From Methylobacillus rhizosphaerae (GTDB lineage Bacteria; Pseudomonadota; Gammaproteobacteria; Burkholderiales; Methylophilaceae), in the NCBI RefSeq assembly GCF_900187985.1, contig NZ_FZOA01000001.1:186001-250000 (forward strand): DNA of 64,000 bases, read 5' to 3'. Under the pieces are notes generated by a model. That model searched no databases. It had not been told where the DNA came from and saw only the letters and a program-made list of their open reading frames with translations. The position numbers were made by a program, and so were the translations under genes. Below, one piece after another: positions 26,571-35,972 of the stretch (its first letter is position 1; each line of letters begins with the position of its first letter).

Positions 26571-27074
26571 ATGTTGAAGCTCAAAGATCTTCCTGATAAA
26601 GCAGTGCTGGCGAAATTTGCCGAGCGCTATCCCGATGCCGACACAGGTGGGGTAGCGGTGTTCCTGCATTTCTTGCGCGTGGCGAGTGATCTGTCGTTGG
26701 CGCTTGATACCTGCCTCAGTCGGCATGGCTTGTTGCAAGGGCGCTGGTGGGTGCTGGTGTTATTGATGCGTGAGGAGAACAGTATTGCCTTGCCTTCTAC
26801 GTTGGCAGATAAGGCGGGAGTGAGTCGCGCGACCATGACAGGATTGATTGATGGCCTGGAGCGTGACGGGTTGGTAAAGCGTATTTCTGATACTGGTGAC
26901 CGCAGAAAGGTATCCATTCAATTGACTGATGCGGGCCAGGTCAGGTTGGATCAGGTGATGCCGGATTACTATACGCGATTGCGGCAATGTATGGCTGGGA
27001 TAAGTGAAGAAGAGCGGGAATTGTTGAGTGTTGTTCTGGGTAAGTTGAATGTCGGCATTCCTGCGTTTGGTTAG
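26571..27074 (+). CDS. MarR-family transcriptional regulator
   Basis: A 167-residue winged-helix repressor. The helix-turn-helix and wing are clear: LADKAGVSRATMTGLIDGLERDGLVKRI followed by DTGDRRKVSIQLTDAG (about residues 78-125), with helices on both sides for dimerisation. The N-terminus MLKLKDLPDKAVLAKFAERYPD fits a common MarR subgroup, so the ATG at 26,571 is kept despite the lack of a ribosome-binding site. It probably controls itself, the two following DUF4440 genes, and through a similar operator the RND operon at 11,242. Confidence 0.92.
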   Translation: MLKLKDLPDKAVLAKFAERYPDADTGGVAVFLHFLRVASDLSLALDTCLSRHGLLQGRWWVLVLLMREENSIALPSTLADKAGVSRATMTGLIDGLERDGLVKRISDTGDRRKVSIQLTDAGQVRLDQVMPDYYTRLRQCMAGISEEERELLSVVLGKLNVGIPAFG

Positions 27075-27142
27075 CAGGTGTTTTGCTGGCGCATTAATGT
27101 AGTGTCGTTATTAATTTCTATCATCAGTGGAGAGGTCTCATC

Positions 27143-27613
27143 ATGAAAAATTGTAAAAGTATCGCAGTATTGGCTGTGTTGGTACTGGCTGCCATTGCAG
27201 CTGTCATGGCTTATCAATGTAATGCCAAACCTGACAAGGAAAAGGCTGATGCGATTGTCAGTCAGTTGAATGCTGCATGGGATGAGGCCTTTGTCCAGGC
27301 TTCGGCTGGCACTATCAGTACTTATTATGATGCCAATGGCAGCTTGCTGCCTGCAGGTGGTGAGCAAGTGACAGGGACTAAGGCGATTGCAGATTTCTGG
27401 TCTGGCCTGTTCGCCAAGGGTTTGACTGATCATCACATCGAGACCGTGGAAACCGGCATTGTGGGCAACACGATTTATCAACGCGCTAAATGGAGCGCTG
27501 TGCTCAAGGGGGTAGACGGCGCTGAACCGCAGAATTTCGGCGGCAATCTGCACCTGCTTTATAAAAAGCAGGATGACGGTAGCTGGAAAATCTTGACTCA
27601 TACATGGAATTAA
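27143..27613 (+). CDS. DUF4440/SnoaL-like protein with N-terminal membrane anchor or signal
   Basis: A 156-residue NTF2-like protein (SgcJ/EcaC, DUF4440 group) preceded by a hydrophobic segment (about residues 8-25) that should export or anchor it in the periplasm. The fold shows LNAAWDEAFVQASAGTISTYYD, LLPAGGEQVTG and the ending GNLHLLYKKQDDGSWKILTHTWN. NTF2-like proteins bind small hydrophobic ligands or act as small enzymes; the activity is unknown. The next gene encodes a clear paralogue without the signal segment. Confidence 0.85.
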   Translation: MKNCKSIAVLAVLVLAAIAAVMAYQCNAKPDKEKADAIVSQLNAAWDEAFVQASAGTISTYYDANGSLLPAGGEQVTGTKAIADFWSGLFAKGLTDHHIETVETGIVGNTIYQRAKWSAVLKGVDGAEPQNFGGNLHLLYKKQDDGSWKILTHTWN

Positions 27614-27638
27614 TTTTTAACAATCTTGGAGAATTGAT

Positions 27639-28019
27639 ATGACAAACTCAGATTTCAACGCAGTCGCAACACAGCTGAACCAGGCATGGGATGCTGCTTT
27701 CAATGTAAAGGATCATGCACAAGTAGTTTCCTTCTATGATGATGAAGCCACGGTCCTGCCAGCTGGCGCCGGGCAGGTGAACGGCAAGGATGCCTTGCTG
27801 ACTTTCTGGCAAGGAGCCATTGCCAGCGGTATTGTGGATCACAAACTGGAGCTGATTCATGCGGAGGCCGATGGTAATCTCGCATTCCAGCGCGGACACT
27901 GGAGTGCTGCCGTGGTGAATGCTGAAGGGCAGCGCCAGAGTTTTAGTGGCAACGTGCATTTGCTCTACAGGAAACAGGCTGACGGTAACTGGAAGTTGTT
28001 AAGCCATATCTGGAATTAA
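27639..28019 (+). CDS. DUF4440/SnoaL-like protein, cytoplasmic paralogue
   Basis: A 126-residue NTF2-like protein without a signal peptide. It closely matches the preceding protein along the whole domain (LNQAWDAAFNVKDHAQVVSFYDD; VLPAGAGQVNGKDALLTFWQGAIASGIVDH; GNVHLLYRKQADGNWKLLSHIWN), so the pair arose by tandem duplication followed by a change in location. The 25-base gap contains a GGAG ribosome-binding site. Confidence 0.87.
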   Translation: MTNSDFNAVATQLNQAWDAAFNVKDHAQVVSFYDDEATVLPAGAGQVNGKDALLTFWQGAIASGIVDHKLELIHAEADGNLAFQRGHWSAAVVNAEGQRQSFSGNVHLLYRKQADGNWKLLSHIWN

Positions 28020-28050
28020 ACTTCATCAAGGCCAAGGGCCAGGAGCCATC

Positions 28051-28968
28051 ATGAAAGCGGGAACTTCAACTACCTTGCGTGCTTTTGCAGCCTTAGTGCT
28101 GTTGGCAATCCTATGGGGGTACAACTGGGTAGTCATGAAGCATGCGCTGGACTATGCGGGCGCGTTCCAGTTCGGTGCAATGCGGACATTCTATGGAGCG
28201 GTGTGCCTGTTCGCATTACTGGCCTTGATGCGCAAACCACTCAAGCCGCGTGAAATCCCTACCTTGATCTGGCTGGGTATCTTGCAGACTTGCGGGTTTA
28301 CCGGCCTGATTATCTGGGCGCTGGTGGAAGGAGGTGCTGGCAAGACGGCAGTGCTGACCTACACCATGCCATTCTGGGTCATGATGCTGGCATGGCCATT
28401 GCTGGGCGAGAAAATCCGCGGCGTGCAATGGCTGGCAGTATTGTCCTCGGTCATGGGATTGGTATTCATCCTGGATCCATTGCATCTGGGGGCTGACCTA
28501 TTCAGCATGATCCTGGCTATTCTGGGGGGGGTGTTCTGGGCGGTGTCTGTCATCGTGGCCAAGAAGCTGCACCAGCGTGTGCCTGACCTGGACCTCATGT
28601 CCCTCACAGCCTGGCAGATGCTATTTGGCTCTTTGCCGTTGGTGGTGGTGGCGTTTATTGTGCCTGCACCGCCTATTGACTGGAGTATCAACTTTATCGG
28701 CGCCGTGTTGTTCAATGCTGTATTGTGCAATGCCCTGGCCTGGCTGCTCTGGCTTTATGCCTTGCAGCACCTGCCTGCGGGAATTGCCAGCATGACTTCT
28801 CTGCTTGCGCCTGTGATAGGCGTACTTGCAGCCTGGTTGCAGCTGGGGGAAGAACCCAGTCGCGGCGAAATAGTGGGTATGTTGTTGATTGGTGCCGCAT
28901 TGTTGATCATTTCCCTGTATAGCATGAAGCGCAAGGAAGAGGTTGACCCTGCCATGGGACAGGACTGA
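28051..28968 (+). CDS. EamA/DMT-family permease
   Basis: A 305-residue protein with about ten membrane segments in two EamA repeats (ILWGYNWVVMKHALDYAGAF; TYTMPFWVMMLAWPLLGEKI; LPAGIASMTSLLAPVIGVLAAWLQLGEEPS). It is probably an exporter of a small metabolite. It follows the DUF4440 pair by 31 bases in the same direction and may be part of the MarR-controlled unit. It differs clearly from the EamA permease at 17,101. Confidence 0.9.
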   Translation: MKAGTSTTLRAFAALVLLAILWGYNWVVMKHALDYAGAFQFGAMRTFYGAVCLFALLALMRKPLKPREIPTLIWLGILQTCGFTGLIIWALVEGGAGKTAVLTYTMPFWVMMLAWPLLGEKIRGVQWLAVLSSVMGLVFILDPLHLGADLFSMILAILGGVFWAVSVIVAKKLHQRVPDLDLMSLTAWQMLFGSLPLVVVAFIVPAPPIDWSINFIGAVLFNAVLCNALAWLLWLYALQHLPAGIASMTSLLAPVIGVLAAWLQLGEEPSRGEIVGMLLIGAALLIISLYSMKRKEEVDPAMGQD

Positions 28969-29049
28969 AAGGCGCATATTTTCCAGTAATCCTCTATGGT
29001 AAAATCCAGTAGGTTTTTTTGCATAATTTAGCAATCAAAGGATTTTCAA

Positions 29050-29775
29050 ATGGCAGGGCATTCCAAATGGGCTAACATCCAGCACCGCAAAGGTCGCCAG
29101 GATGCCAAACGTGGCAAGATATTCACTAAACTGATCAAGGAAATCACCGTGTCAGCTCGCATGAGCGGCGGTGATCTCAATTTCAACCCTCGCTTGCGTG
29201 CGGCCGTGGCAGAAGCCAAGGAGCAGAACATGCCGGCAGATAACATCACGCGTGCCATCAAGCGCGGCACTGGTGAGCTGGAGGGGGTCAATTACGAAGA
29301 AATCCGTTACGAAGGTTATGGTATTGGCGGCGCTGCCATTATCATTGACTGTCTCACAGACAACAAGCAGCGTGCCGTGGCCGATGTGCGTCATGCCTTG
29401 AGCAAAAACGGTGGCAACCTGGGAACCGATGGTTCGGTTTCATTCATGTTCAAGCATTGCGGCGTGCTGGTATTCGAACCAGGTACCAGCGAAGACCAGG
29501 TAATGGAAGCTGCCCTGGAAGCTGGCGCGGAAGATGTAGTGACGGATGAGGATGGCAGTATTGAGGTCATTACGGCGCCTGGTGACTTTACTGCGGTGAA
29601 GGAAGCGCTTGAGGCAGCAGGCCTGAAGCCGGTGTTGGCTGAAGTGACCATGAAGCCTGATACTGAAACCGTGTTCAGTGGCGAAGATGGTGCCAAGATG
29701 CAGAAGCTGTTGGACGCGCTGGAAGACCTGGATGATGTGCAGGATGTATATACTACGGCAGTCATCGAAGAGTAA
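29050..29775 (+). CDS. yebC: YebC/PmpR family transcription/translation regulator
   Basis: A 241-residue YebC-family protein, normal length, with the invariant N-terminus [25 protein letters not shown] and three domains through to [14 protein letters not shown]. Members have been described as DNA-binding regulators and, for some, as translation factors acting on ribosome stalling. Its stop overlaps the ruvC start by one base, the conserved yebC-ruvCAB order. Confidence 0.96.
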   Translation: MAGHSKWANIQHRKGRQDAKRGKIFTKLIKEITVSARMSGGDLNFNPRLRAAVAEAKEQNMPADNITRAIKRGTGELEGVNYEEIRYEGYGIGGAAIIIDCLTDNKQRAVADVRHALSKNGGNLGTDGSVSFMFKHCGVLVFEPGTSEDQVMEAALEAGAEDVVTDEDGSIEVITAPGDFTAVKEALEAAGLKPVLAEVTMKPDTETVFSGEDGAKMQKLLDALEDLDDVQDVYTTAVIEE

Positions 29776-30317
29776 TGTCCTTGCGCATACTGGGTATTGA
29801 TCCTGGCTTGAGGCTTACCGGTTTTGGCGTAATTGAGAAAACCGGTGAAAAGCTTGCCTATGTCGCCAGCGGCACCATCAAGACCACCACAGGCAGAGGT
29901 AGTGAAATAGAGGATTTGCCCACCAGGCTTAAAGTGATACTGGATAGTCTGGCGGAAGTGATTGCTGACTATCAGCCACAGCAGGCAGCAGTTGAAAAGG
30001 TATTCGTCAACGTTAATCCGCAGTCCACTTTGTTGCTGGGCCAGGCGCGAGGCGCAGCCATCAGTGCCTTGGTGCTGAAGAATTTGCCGGTATCTGAATA
30101 TACGGCCTTGCAGGTAAAGCAGTCTGTGGTCGGGAATGGTCACGCAGCCAAGGACCAGGTGCAGGAAATGGTCAAGCGGCTCCTGAATCTCCCGGGATTG
30201 CCACGGCCGGATTCAGCGGATGCGCTGGCGTGTGCCATTTGTCATGCGCATGGCGGGCAGGGATTGGGTAAGCTGGCGACGGCGGGATTCCGGGTGAGAG
30301 GTGGCAGATTGATATGA
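29775..30317 (+). CDS. ruvC: Holliday junction resolvase RuvC
   Basis: A 180-residue RNase-H-fold endonuclease that cuts Holliday junctions symmetrically. The catalytic acidic residues are recognisable in [14 protein letters not shown] (Asp8), AAVEKVFVN (Glu) and [14 protein letters not shown] near the C-terminus. It overlaps yebC by one base and ruvA by four (ATGA), as in the classical ruvCAB operon. Confidence 0.97.
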   Translation: MSLRILGIDPGLRLTGFGVIEKTGEKLAYVASGTIKTTTGRGSEIEDLPTRLKVILDSLAEVIADYQPQQAAVEKVFVNVNPQSTLLLGQARGAAISALVLKNLPVSEYTALQVKQSVVGNGHAAKDQVQEMVKRLLNLPGLPRPDSADALACAICHAHGGQGLGKLATAGFRVRGGRLI

Positions 30318-30895
30318 TTGCAAGATTAAGCGGTATCTTGATAGATAAAACGCCGCCGCAAGTGGTGATTGATTGTCATGGTGTGGGCTATGAGTGCGAG
30401 GTGCCCATGAGCACTTTTTACAACTTGCCTGCAACGGGTGAGCAAGTTGTGCTGCTTACCCATTTCGTCGTGCGTGAGGATGCGCAGCTGTTGTACGGTT
30501 TTGGCACTGACCAGGAGCGAGTCACTTTCCGGCAGTTATTGAAAGTCAATGGCATAGGTGCGAAGTCAGCGCTTGCTATCCTGAGTGGACTGTCGGTCGA
30601 TGATCTGGTGCAGGCGGTGGCGTTACAAGAGACCGGACTGTTGACCAAGGTGCCGGGGATAGGCAAGAAAACAGCTGAACGCTTGTTGCTTGAGCTCAAG
30701 GACAAATTTTCCATTGATGGCGTTTCTGCATTGTCCGGGGGGCAGGCAAAATCAGCGAGCGGGGATGTGCTCAATGCCTTGCTTGCGCTGGGCTACAATG
30801 AGAGGGAAGCCTTGGCTGCAGTCAAGCAATTGCCTGCTGATACTGCTGTCGCCGAGGGTATTAAACTTGCCCTGAAATCCCTGTCCAAAGGTTAA
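30314..30895 (+). CDS. ruvA: Holliday junction DNA helicase subunit RuvA
   Basis: A 193-residue protein with the RuvA domains in order: OB-fold (1-62), two helix-hairpin-helix motifs ([16 protein letters not shown] and [20 protein letters not shown], about 75-130), a linker, and domain III (about 145-193), which contacts RuvB. It recognises the four-way junction. A gap of 198 bases before ruvB is longer than usual. Confidence 0.97.
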   Translation: MIARLSGILIDKTPPQVVIDCHGVGYECEVPMSTFYNLPATGEQVVLLTHFVVREDAQLLYGFGTDQERVTFRQLLKVNGIGAKSALAILSGLSVDDLVQAVALQETGLLTKVPGIGKKTAERLLLELKDKFSIDGVSALSGGQAKSASGDVLNALLALGYNEREALAAVKQLPADTAVAEGIKLALKSLSKG

Positions 30896-30947
30896 GGATA
30901 TTTCCCTTAATGCAGGTTGTTGATGGTGAAGTTGGGAAATTCAATTC

Positions 30948-30968
30948 TATGCTGCTCAACACAGCATA
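30948..30968 (+). other. Small hairpin in the ruvA-ruvB gap
   Basis: TATGCTG pairs with CAGCATA around a seven-base loop. No U-run follows. It is the only clear structure in the 198-base space between ruvA and ruvB; it could be a weak attenuator or chance. Confidence 0.3.
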
Positions 30969-31093
30969 ATGACAATGTTTTATAGTTTCTCCCGTGCAAG
31001 ATGGAGAACAATCACAGGCTTTTCTGTATCATGCGCATATACCGCTGGCTGATTGCAGCTGCGGATTGATGCAGGAAAAAGCTGATCCACCCA

Positions 31094-32131
31094 ATGATAG
31101 AAACCGATCGTTTAATCACCACATCCACCCAGGGTACGCAGGAAGAAGCGCTTGAGCGCGCCTTGCGTCCCAAGGTGCTGGATGAATATGTGGGACAGGA
31201 AAAGGCGCGTAGCCAGCTGGAGATTTTCATAGATGCTGCGCGTGGTCGTTCCGAAGCGCTGGACCACGTCCTGTTGTTTGGCCCTCCGGGCCTGGGCAAG
31301 ACGACGCTGGCGCATATCATTGCCAAGGAAATGGGCGTCAACCTGCGTCAGACCTCCGGGCCTGTACTGGAACGTGCTGGCGACCTGGCGGCATTGCTGA
31401 CCAATCTTGAACCCAATGATGTGTTATTCATTGATGAAATTCATCGTTTGTCACCCGTGGTGGAGGAAATCCTCTACCCAGCCATGGAAGATTACCGCCT
31501 GGATATCATGATAGGTGAGGGGCCTGCTGCACGTTCCGTGCGCCTCGACCTGCCACCTTTCACCCTGGTAGGGGCGACGACCAGAGCTGGCATGCTGACC
31601 AATCCCCTGCGTGATCGTTTTGGCATCGTGTCGCGCCTGGAATTTTATACCTCGGAAGAGCTGGCCCGCATTGTGCAGCGCTCTGCCGGGTTGCTGGAAG
31701 TTTCCATGCAACAGCAAGGTGCTTTGGAAATTGCACGTCGTTCACGTGGTACGCCGCGTATTGCCAACCGCCTGCTACGCCGGGTACGTGATTATGCGCA
31801 GGTGAAATCTGATGGGATAGTAAGTGCTGACATTGCTGATGCGGCTCTGAAAATGCTGGATGTGGATAAGCTGGGTTTTGATGTCATGGACAGAAAACTG
31901 TTGTTGGCTGTGTTGGAAAAATTTGATGGTGGTCCCGTCGGGCTGGATAATCTTGCTGCGGCCATTGGTGAAGAGCGGGATACGATTGAAGATGTGCTGG
32001 AGCCTTACCTGATACAGCAAGGCTACCTCATGCGTACTCCGCGTGGGCGTATTGCCACCCAGCAGGCATACTTGCATTTTGGCCTGTCCATGCCAGGAAA
32101 AATCGGCTCTGGAGAGCTTTGGCAGCAATGA
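31094..32131 (+). CDS. ruvB: Holliday junction branch-migration ATPase RuvB
   Basis: A 345-residue AAA+ motor. Walker A is [12 protein letters not shown] (about residues 62-73), Walker B is [11 protein letters not shown], sensor 1 is VGATTRAG, and the arginine finger region is PLRDRFG. A C-terminal winged helix follows ([18 protein letters not shown]). It drives branch migration with RuvA. It overlaps ybgC. Confidence 0.98.
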   Translation: MIETDRLITTSTQGTQEEALERALRPKVLDEYVGQEKARSQLEIFIDAARGRSEALDHVLLFGPPGLGKTTLAHIIAKEMGVNLRQTSGPVLERAGDLAALLTNLEPNDVLFIDEIHRLSPVVEEILYPAMEDYRLDIMIGEGPAARSVRLDLPPFTLVGATTRAGMLTNPLRDRFGIVSRLEFYTSEELARIVQRSAGLLEVSMQQQGALEIARRSRGTPRIANRLLRRVRDYAQVKSDGIVSADIADAALKMLDVDKLGFDVMDRKLLLAVLEKFDGGPVGLDNLAAAIGEERDTIEDVLEPYLIQQGYLMRTPRGRIATQQAYLHFGLSMPGKIGSGELWQQ

Positions 32132-32547
32132 TCCGGAATGGTAAGTTTCATTGGCCGGTGCGCGTTTACTATGAAGACACCGATAGCGGTGGAGTGGTAT
32201 ATCACGCTGACTACCTCAGGTTCATGGAGCGGGCACGTACTGAGTTCCTGCGTAGTCTCGGGTTCGGGCAGGCAAAGCTCAAAGATGAATACGGGGTGTT
32301 GTTCGTAGTGCGTAGCCTTGCGTTACAATATCGCCGGCCCGCACGCTTTGATGATGCGCTGGAAGTTGTCACGCAACTCAAGGAATTGGGACGTAGTCTT
32401 ATGAAATTCGAACAGCAAATATATCGCGATGATGAACTTTTGATTGATGCCGCGGTAGATATTGTATGTATCGATGCTGAACAGTTCAGGCCGGTGAGCA
32501 TACCGGCTGCTGTACGTAACATGATTAATCCAACGGAGCTTGAATGA
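32128..32547 (+). CDS. ybgC: Acyl-CoA thioesterase YbgC (Tol-Pal operon)
   Basis: A 139-residue hotdog-fold thioesterase of the 4-hydroxybenzoyl-CoA type. The catalytic segment [24 protein letters not shown] near the N-terminus contains the active-site Asp. Known YbgC proteins hydrolyse short-chain or ACP-linked acyl thioesters. The ATG at 32,128 overlaps the ruvB stop as ATGA; an ATG at 32,119 is an alternative. It overlaps tolQ by four bases, the usual head of the tol-pal cluster. Confidence 0.94.
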   Translation: MIRNGKFHWPVRVYYEDTDSGGVVYHADYLRFMERARTEFLRSLGFGQAKLKDEYGVLFVVRSLALQYRRPARFDDALEVVTQLKELGRSLMKFEQQIYRDDELLIDAAVDIVCIDAEQFRPVSIPAAVRNMINPTELE

Positions 32548-33218
32548 ACCCAACTGAAGATATGTCATTGATAACGCTGATCAGCGGGGCCAGCGTGCCT
32601 GTGCAGCTCGTAATGGCGTTATTGTTATTTGCATCCCTGGTTTCATGGTGGTACATCTTCATCAAATTCTACTCTGTCCGTAGCGCTGACCGCGAAGCGG
32701 AAGATTTTGAACGTGTATTCTGGAAGGGCGGGGATCTCAATCAGCTGTATGAAAGCGTGACTTCTGGTCGTCGTAATGTACAGGGGCTGGCCAGCATTTT
32801 TGAAGCAGGTTTCAAGGAATATGCCCGTCTCAAGCGTCAGCCTACACTGGATGTCAGTGATGTGACCGAAGGCGCGCGGCGTGCCATGCGTGCAGCTTAC
32901 AACCGTGAGATGGATGAACTGGATTCCCATCTGCCTTTTCTTGCCTCTGTTGGCTCAGTCAGCCCATATATCGGTCTGTTCGGTACAGTGTGGGGCATCA
33001 TGAATGCCTTCCGTGGCCTGGCTAACATGGCACAGGCTACCTTGTCGCATGTGGCGCCTGGTATTGCCGAAGCGCTGGTGGCAACGGCAATTGGCCTGTT
33101 TGCCGCGATTCCGGCAGTCATTGCCTATAATCGCTTCACCGCCTCAGTAGACAGATTGGCAGTACGTTACGAGAGCTTTATAGAAGAATTTACCAATATC
33201 CTGCAACGCAAGGCATAA
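32544..33218 (+). CDS. tolQ: Tol-Pal motor subunit TolQ
   Basis: A 224-residue inner-membrane protein with three membrane segments (about 15-38, 130-155 and 168-190), the normal TolQ/ExbB topology. The conserved region LPFLASVGSVSPYIGLFGTVWGIMNAF is present. With TolR it forms the proton-driven motor that energises TolA for outer-membrane constriction at division. It is coupled to ybgC and followed seven bases later by tolR. Confidence 0.97.
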   Translation: MNPTEDMSLITLISGASVPVQLVMALLLFASLVSWWYIFIKFYSVRSADREAEDFERVFWKGGDLNQLYESVTSGRRNVQGLASIFEAGFKEYARLKRQPTLDVSDVTEGARRAMRAAYNREMDELDSHLPFLASVGSVSPYIGLFGTVWGIMNAFRGLANMAQATLSHVAPGIAEALVATAIGLFAAIPAVIAYNRFTASVDRLAVRYESFIEEFTNILQRKA

Positions 33219-33225
33219 GGAGGTT

Positions 33226-33615
33226 GTGATGAGTCGTCGCAAATCCCGTCGCCTGATGAACCAGATCAATGTTGTGCCATATATTGATGTTACTCTGGTA
33301 TTGCTGGTGATTTTCATGGTAACGGCCCCCATGACCAACCCTGGTATCGTTGAACTGCCGCAGGTTGGACAAACGCTCAAGCAGGCGGCAGCTCCTGTTG
33401 TGATTACAGTCAAGGCCAATGGCAAGGCTGAGCTTGAGGGCAAGGTCATGGAGCGGGACGTCTTGCTGTTTGAAGTCAAGAACCAGGTTGAGAAGACGCC
33501 GGAGCGCGCTATTGTCATTGCAGCAGATAAAAATGTGCAATACGACAAAGTCATCACCCTGATGGATAGCCTGAAACAATATAAGGTTGGCCTCCTGCTT
33601 AAACCGGCTAATTAA
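33226..33615 (+). CDS. tolR: Tol-Pal motor subunit TolR
   Basis: A 129-residue protein with a single N-terminal membrane helix (NVVPYIDVTLVLLVIFMVTAP) carrying the essential proton-path Asp, then a periplasmic ExbD/TolR domain ending VGLLLKPAN. A GGAGG ribosome-binding site precedes the ATG. It works with TolQ. Confidence 0.97.
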   Translation: MMSRRKSRRLMNQINVVPYIDVTLVLLVIFMVTAPMTNPGIVELPQVGQTLKQAAAPVVITVKANGKAELEGKVMERDVLLFEVKNQVEKTPERAIVIAADKNVQYDKVITLMDSLKQYKVGLLLKPAN

Positions 33616-33621
33616 ACGTTA

Positions 33622-34443
33622 ATGAAACTACGTAAAGCTAATCCTTACAAGGTGCGCGCGGCCGCGCTTTCCCTGCTGGTACATTTGCTGCTGCTCGTGC
33701 TGCTGCTTGTGTCTTTCGACTGGAAGACACATCAGCCGATGAGGGTGGCAGAAGTGGATCTGTGGGATGCGTTGCCAGCGGACAAACCTGTTGCCAAGCC
33801 GCCGAAGCCAGAGCCCATGCCGGAACCTCCCAAGCCTGAGCCAAAACCAGAGCCGGCACCTGAACCCAAGCCCGAGCCAAAACCGGCTGAGCCTGAGCCT
33901 CAAGCTGAAATCCAGGTGAAGAAAGAGCCGGAGAAACCCAAGCAGCCAGAGAAAAAGCCTGAGCCAAAAAAGCCGGAACCCAAGAAACCTGAGCCGAAAC
34001 CAGAACCTAAAAAGCCAGAGCCGAAGAAAGAAGACAAGGTCAAGCTGGAGGAGCTGAAAAAACTGCAGCAGGAATTGTTGGAGGAAAATTCCAGGCCCGC
34101 ACCTGCGCAAAAACAGGGTCCGGCTCAGGATGGCGCTGATGTTGCCAATCAAAGCGAGATTGACAAATATCTCGGCCAGCTCCAGGCCAAGATCAAGCGT
34201 AATGTGAACCGCCAGTTCTGTGGGACTGGCAAGGTGGAACTGGAGGTTGGTATCAGCTTGATGCCGACAGGTGACGTGATTGGCATGCCGCAGATATTGA
34301 GGAGTAGCGGGCTACCGGCCTGTGATGAGGCGATTGAGCGTGCTATCCTACAGTCTCAGCCATTGCCTGTACCGCCACAGCCGGAATTGTTCTCACGTTT
34401 CCGTGATCTCAAACTGAAGTTCCGTCCTAATGAGGATGGCTGA
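33622..34443 (+). CDS. tolA: Tol-Pal envelope-spanning protein TolA
   Basis: A 273-residue protein: N-terminal membrane anchor (about residues 12-33), a long Pro/Lys/Glu-rich stretch (about 55-150) built from repeats such as PKPEPKK, a short helical linker, and a C-terminal TolA domain (about 180-273) with a Cys pair. Compared with E. coli TolA the Ala-rich helical domain II is replaced by this PEPK-type spacer, a TonB-like feature. TolA transmits force from TolQR to Pal and TolB. The repeats give a strongly biased DNA composition. Confidence 0.93.
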   Translation: MKLRKANPYKVRAAALSLLVHLLLLVLLLVSFDWKTHQPMRVAEVDLWDALPADKPVAKPPKPEPMPEPPKPEPKPEPAPEPKPEPKPAEPEPQAEIQVKKEPEKPKQPEKKPEPKKPEPKKPEPKPEPKKPEPKKEDKVKLEELKKLQQELLEENSRPAPAQKQGPAQDGADVANQSEIDKYLGQLQAKIKRNVNRQFCGTGKVELEVGISLMPTGDVIGMPQILRSSGLPACDEAIERAILQSQPLPVPPQPELFSRFRDLKLKFRPNEDG

Positions 34444-34564
34444 AAGCTGCAGGATATAAACATAATAAGCAGCAAACTCCCATAGCAAGTGTATGGGTGA
34501 GTTGGTAGAATGCACACACTGACCGTCGGGGAACTTTGCATTATTTTATGACCCTAAATTAACG

Positions 34565-35851
34565 ATGAATAAATTACGCACATTTCTCAGATTTTTAGTT
34601 TTCTTCCTGCCATTCACTGCTCATGCAGACTTGACCGTTGAGATTGTTGGCGGTGCTGCGCAGCAGATACCGATTGCGGTCGTTCCGTTTGCGCAACAAA
34701 CACCCGTGTCCGGGCAGCGAGATACCATTGCCAATGTGATCGGCGCAGATTTGCGACGTAGCGGGCTGTTCCGGGTGCTGGAAACGCGGGGTGTGGCTAA
34801 CCAGCCCAGTGATGTCTCGCAAGTCAGTTACTCTGATTGGGCTGCAATCCAGGCGCAGGCTCTGACGATTGGCAGCGTCGAAACTCTGCCTGGCAATCGC
34901 CTCAAAGTATCTTTCCGCTTGTTGGACGTTTATAAGCAGACCCAGCTAGTGGGGATGGAGTACAACATTACTCCGGCCCAGTTGCGCATGACAGCACACA
35001 AGATTGCAGATGTGATTTATCAGAAGCTGACTGGTGAGCAGGGTGTTTTTGCCACGCGCATTGCCTATGTAAGCAAGTCGGGCGGACGTTATGCCCTGCA
35101 GGTGGCAGATTCTGATGGATACAATCCGCAGACCGTCGTGTCTTCAGTTGAGCCTATCATTTCTCCTGTCTGGTCTCCGGATGGCACCAAGCTGGCTTAT
35201 GTGTCATTTGAAAAGAAAAAGCCGATTATCTATGTCCAGTCATTGGTGTCTGGTCAACGCACTGTATTGGCAAATTTCAAGGGTAACAACAGCGCTCCGT
35301 CATGGTCTCCTGATGGCAAACGCCTGGCCATCGTGCTGACTTATGCAGCAAATTCGCAAATATACGCGATCAATGCCGATGGCACTGGTTTGCAGCAATT
35401 GACCCGGACAAGTGCGATTGATACTGAGCCAGTCTGGTCTCCTGATGGTCGGTATATCTATTTCACCTCTGACCGTGGAGGCAGTCCGCAGGTTTACCGC
35501 ATGCCGTCCAGTGGTGGAGAGGCCAGCCGCATGACCTTTGATGGTGGTTATATCGTCAGTCCGAGAATTTCTCCTGATGGCAAGCTCCTTGCTTATGTAC
35601 GCCGAGACGGTGGCCAGTTCAAGGTTGCCGTGCAGGACTTGCAGAGCGGACAAGTGCAAGTGCTCAGCAATGGTGCAAAGGATGAGTCACCGAGTTTTGC
35701 CCCTAATGGGCGCATGATATTGCATGCTACTCGTGTCGGTAGTCGTGGAACGCTTGCGGCAGTCTCTGCTGATGGCAAGGTGAAACAGCGTCTGACCGAA
35801 AGTAGCGGTGATGTACGTGAGCCAGCATGGGGGCCTGTAGTAAATCAGTAG
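34565..35851 (+). CDS. tolB: Tol-Pal periplasmic protein TolB
   Basis: A 428-residue exported protein with a signal peptide (cleavage near AHA-D, about residue 22), an N-terminal alpha/beta domain (about 25-165) and a six-bladed beta-propeller (about 180-420) with repeated S-P-V-W/SPDG motifs (ISPVWSPDGTKLAYVS; SAPSWSPDGKRLA; TEPVWSPDGRYIYF). It binds Pal and is released by TolA. A 121-base gap after tolA may carry its own promoter. Confidence 0.97.
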   Translation: MNKLRTFLRFLVFFLPFTAHADLTVEIVGGAAQQIPIAVVPFAQQTPVSGQRDTIANVIGADLRRSGLFRVLETRGVANQPSDVSQVSYSDWAAIQAQALTIGSVETLPGNRLKVSFRLLDVYKQTQLVGMEYNITPAQLRMTAHKIADVIYQKLTGEQGVFATRIAYVSKSGGRYALQVADSDGYNPQTVVSSVEPIISPVWSPDGTKLAYVSFEKKKPIIYVQSLVSGQRTVLANFKGNNSAPSWSPDGKRLAIVLTYAANSQIYAINADGTGLQQLTRTSAIDTEPVWSPDGRYIYFTSDRGGSPQVYRMPSSGGEASRMTFDGGYIVSPRISPDGKLLAYVRRDGGQFKVAVQDLQSGQVQVLSNGAKDESPSFAPNGRMILHATRVGSRGTLAAVSADGKVKQRLTESSGDVREPAWGPVVNQ

Positions 35852-35972
35852 TTTTGAAACATGCAGAATGGTGTTTGAAGCTGCTGATGGATTTTGGGAG
35901 CGTTTGTAACAGCAGGGTTTGTAGTGTTGTAACAGTTGATGGTATTTACCCATATTTAAAGGAGAGAACAAA

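Noticed and set aside
33800..34060. Repetitive DNA in tolA
   Set aside because: The repeats encode the Pro/Glu/Lys spacer of TolA; they are coding low complexity and not a mobile or regulatory repeat.
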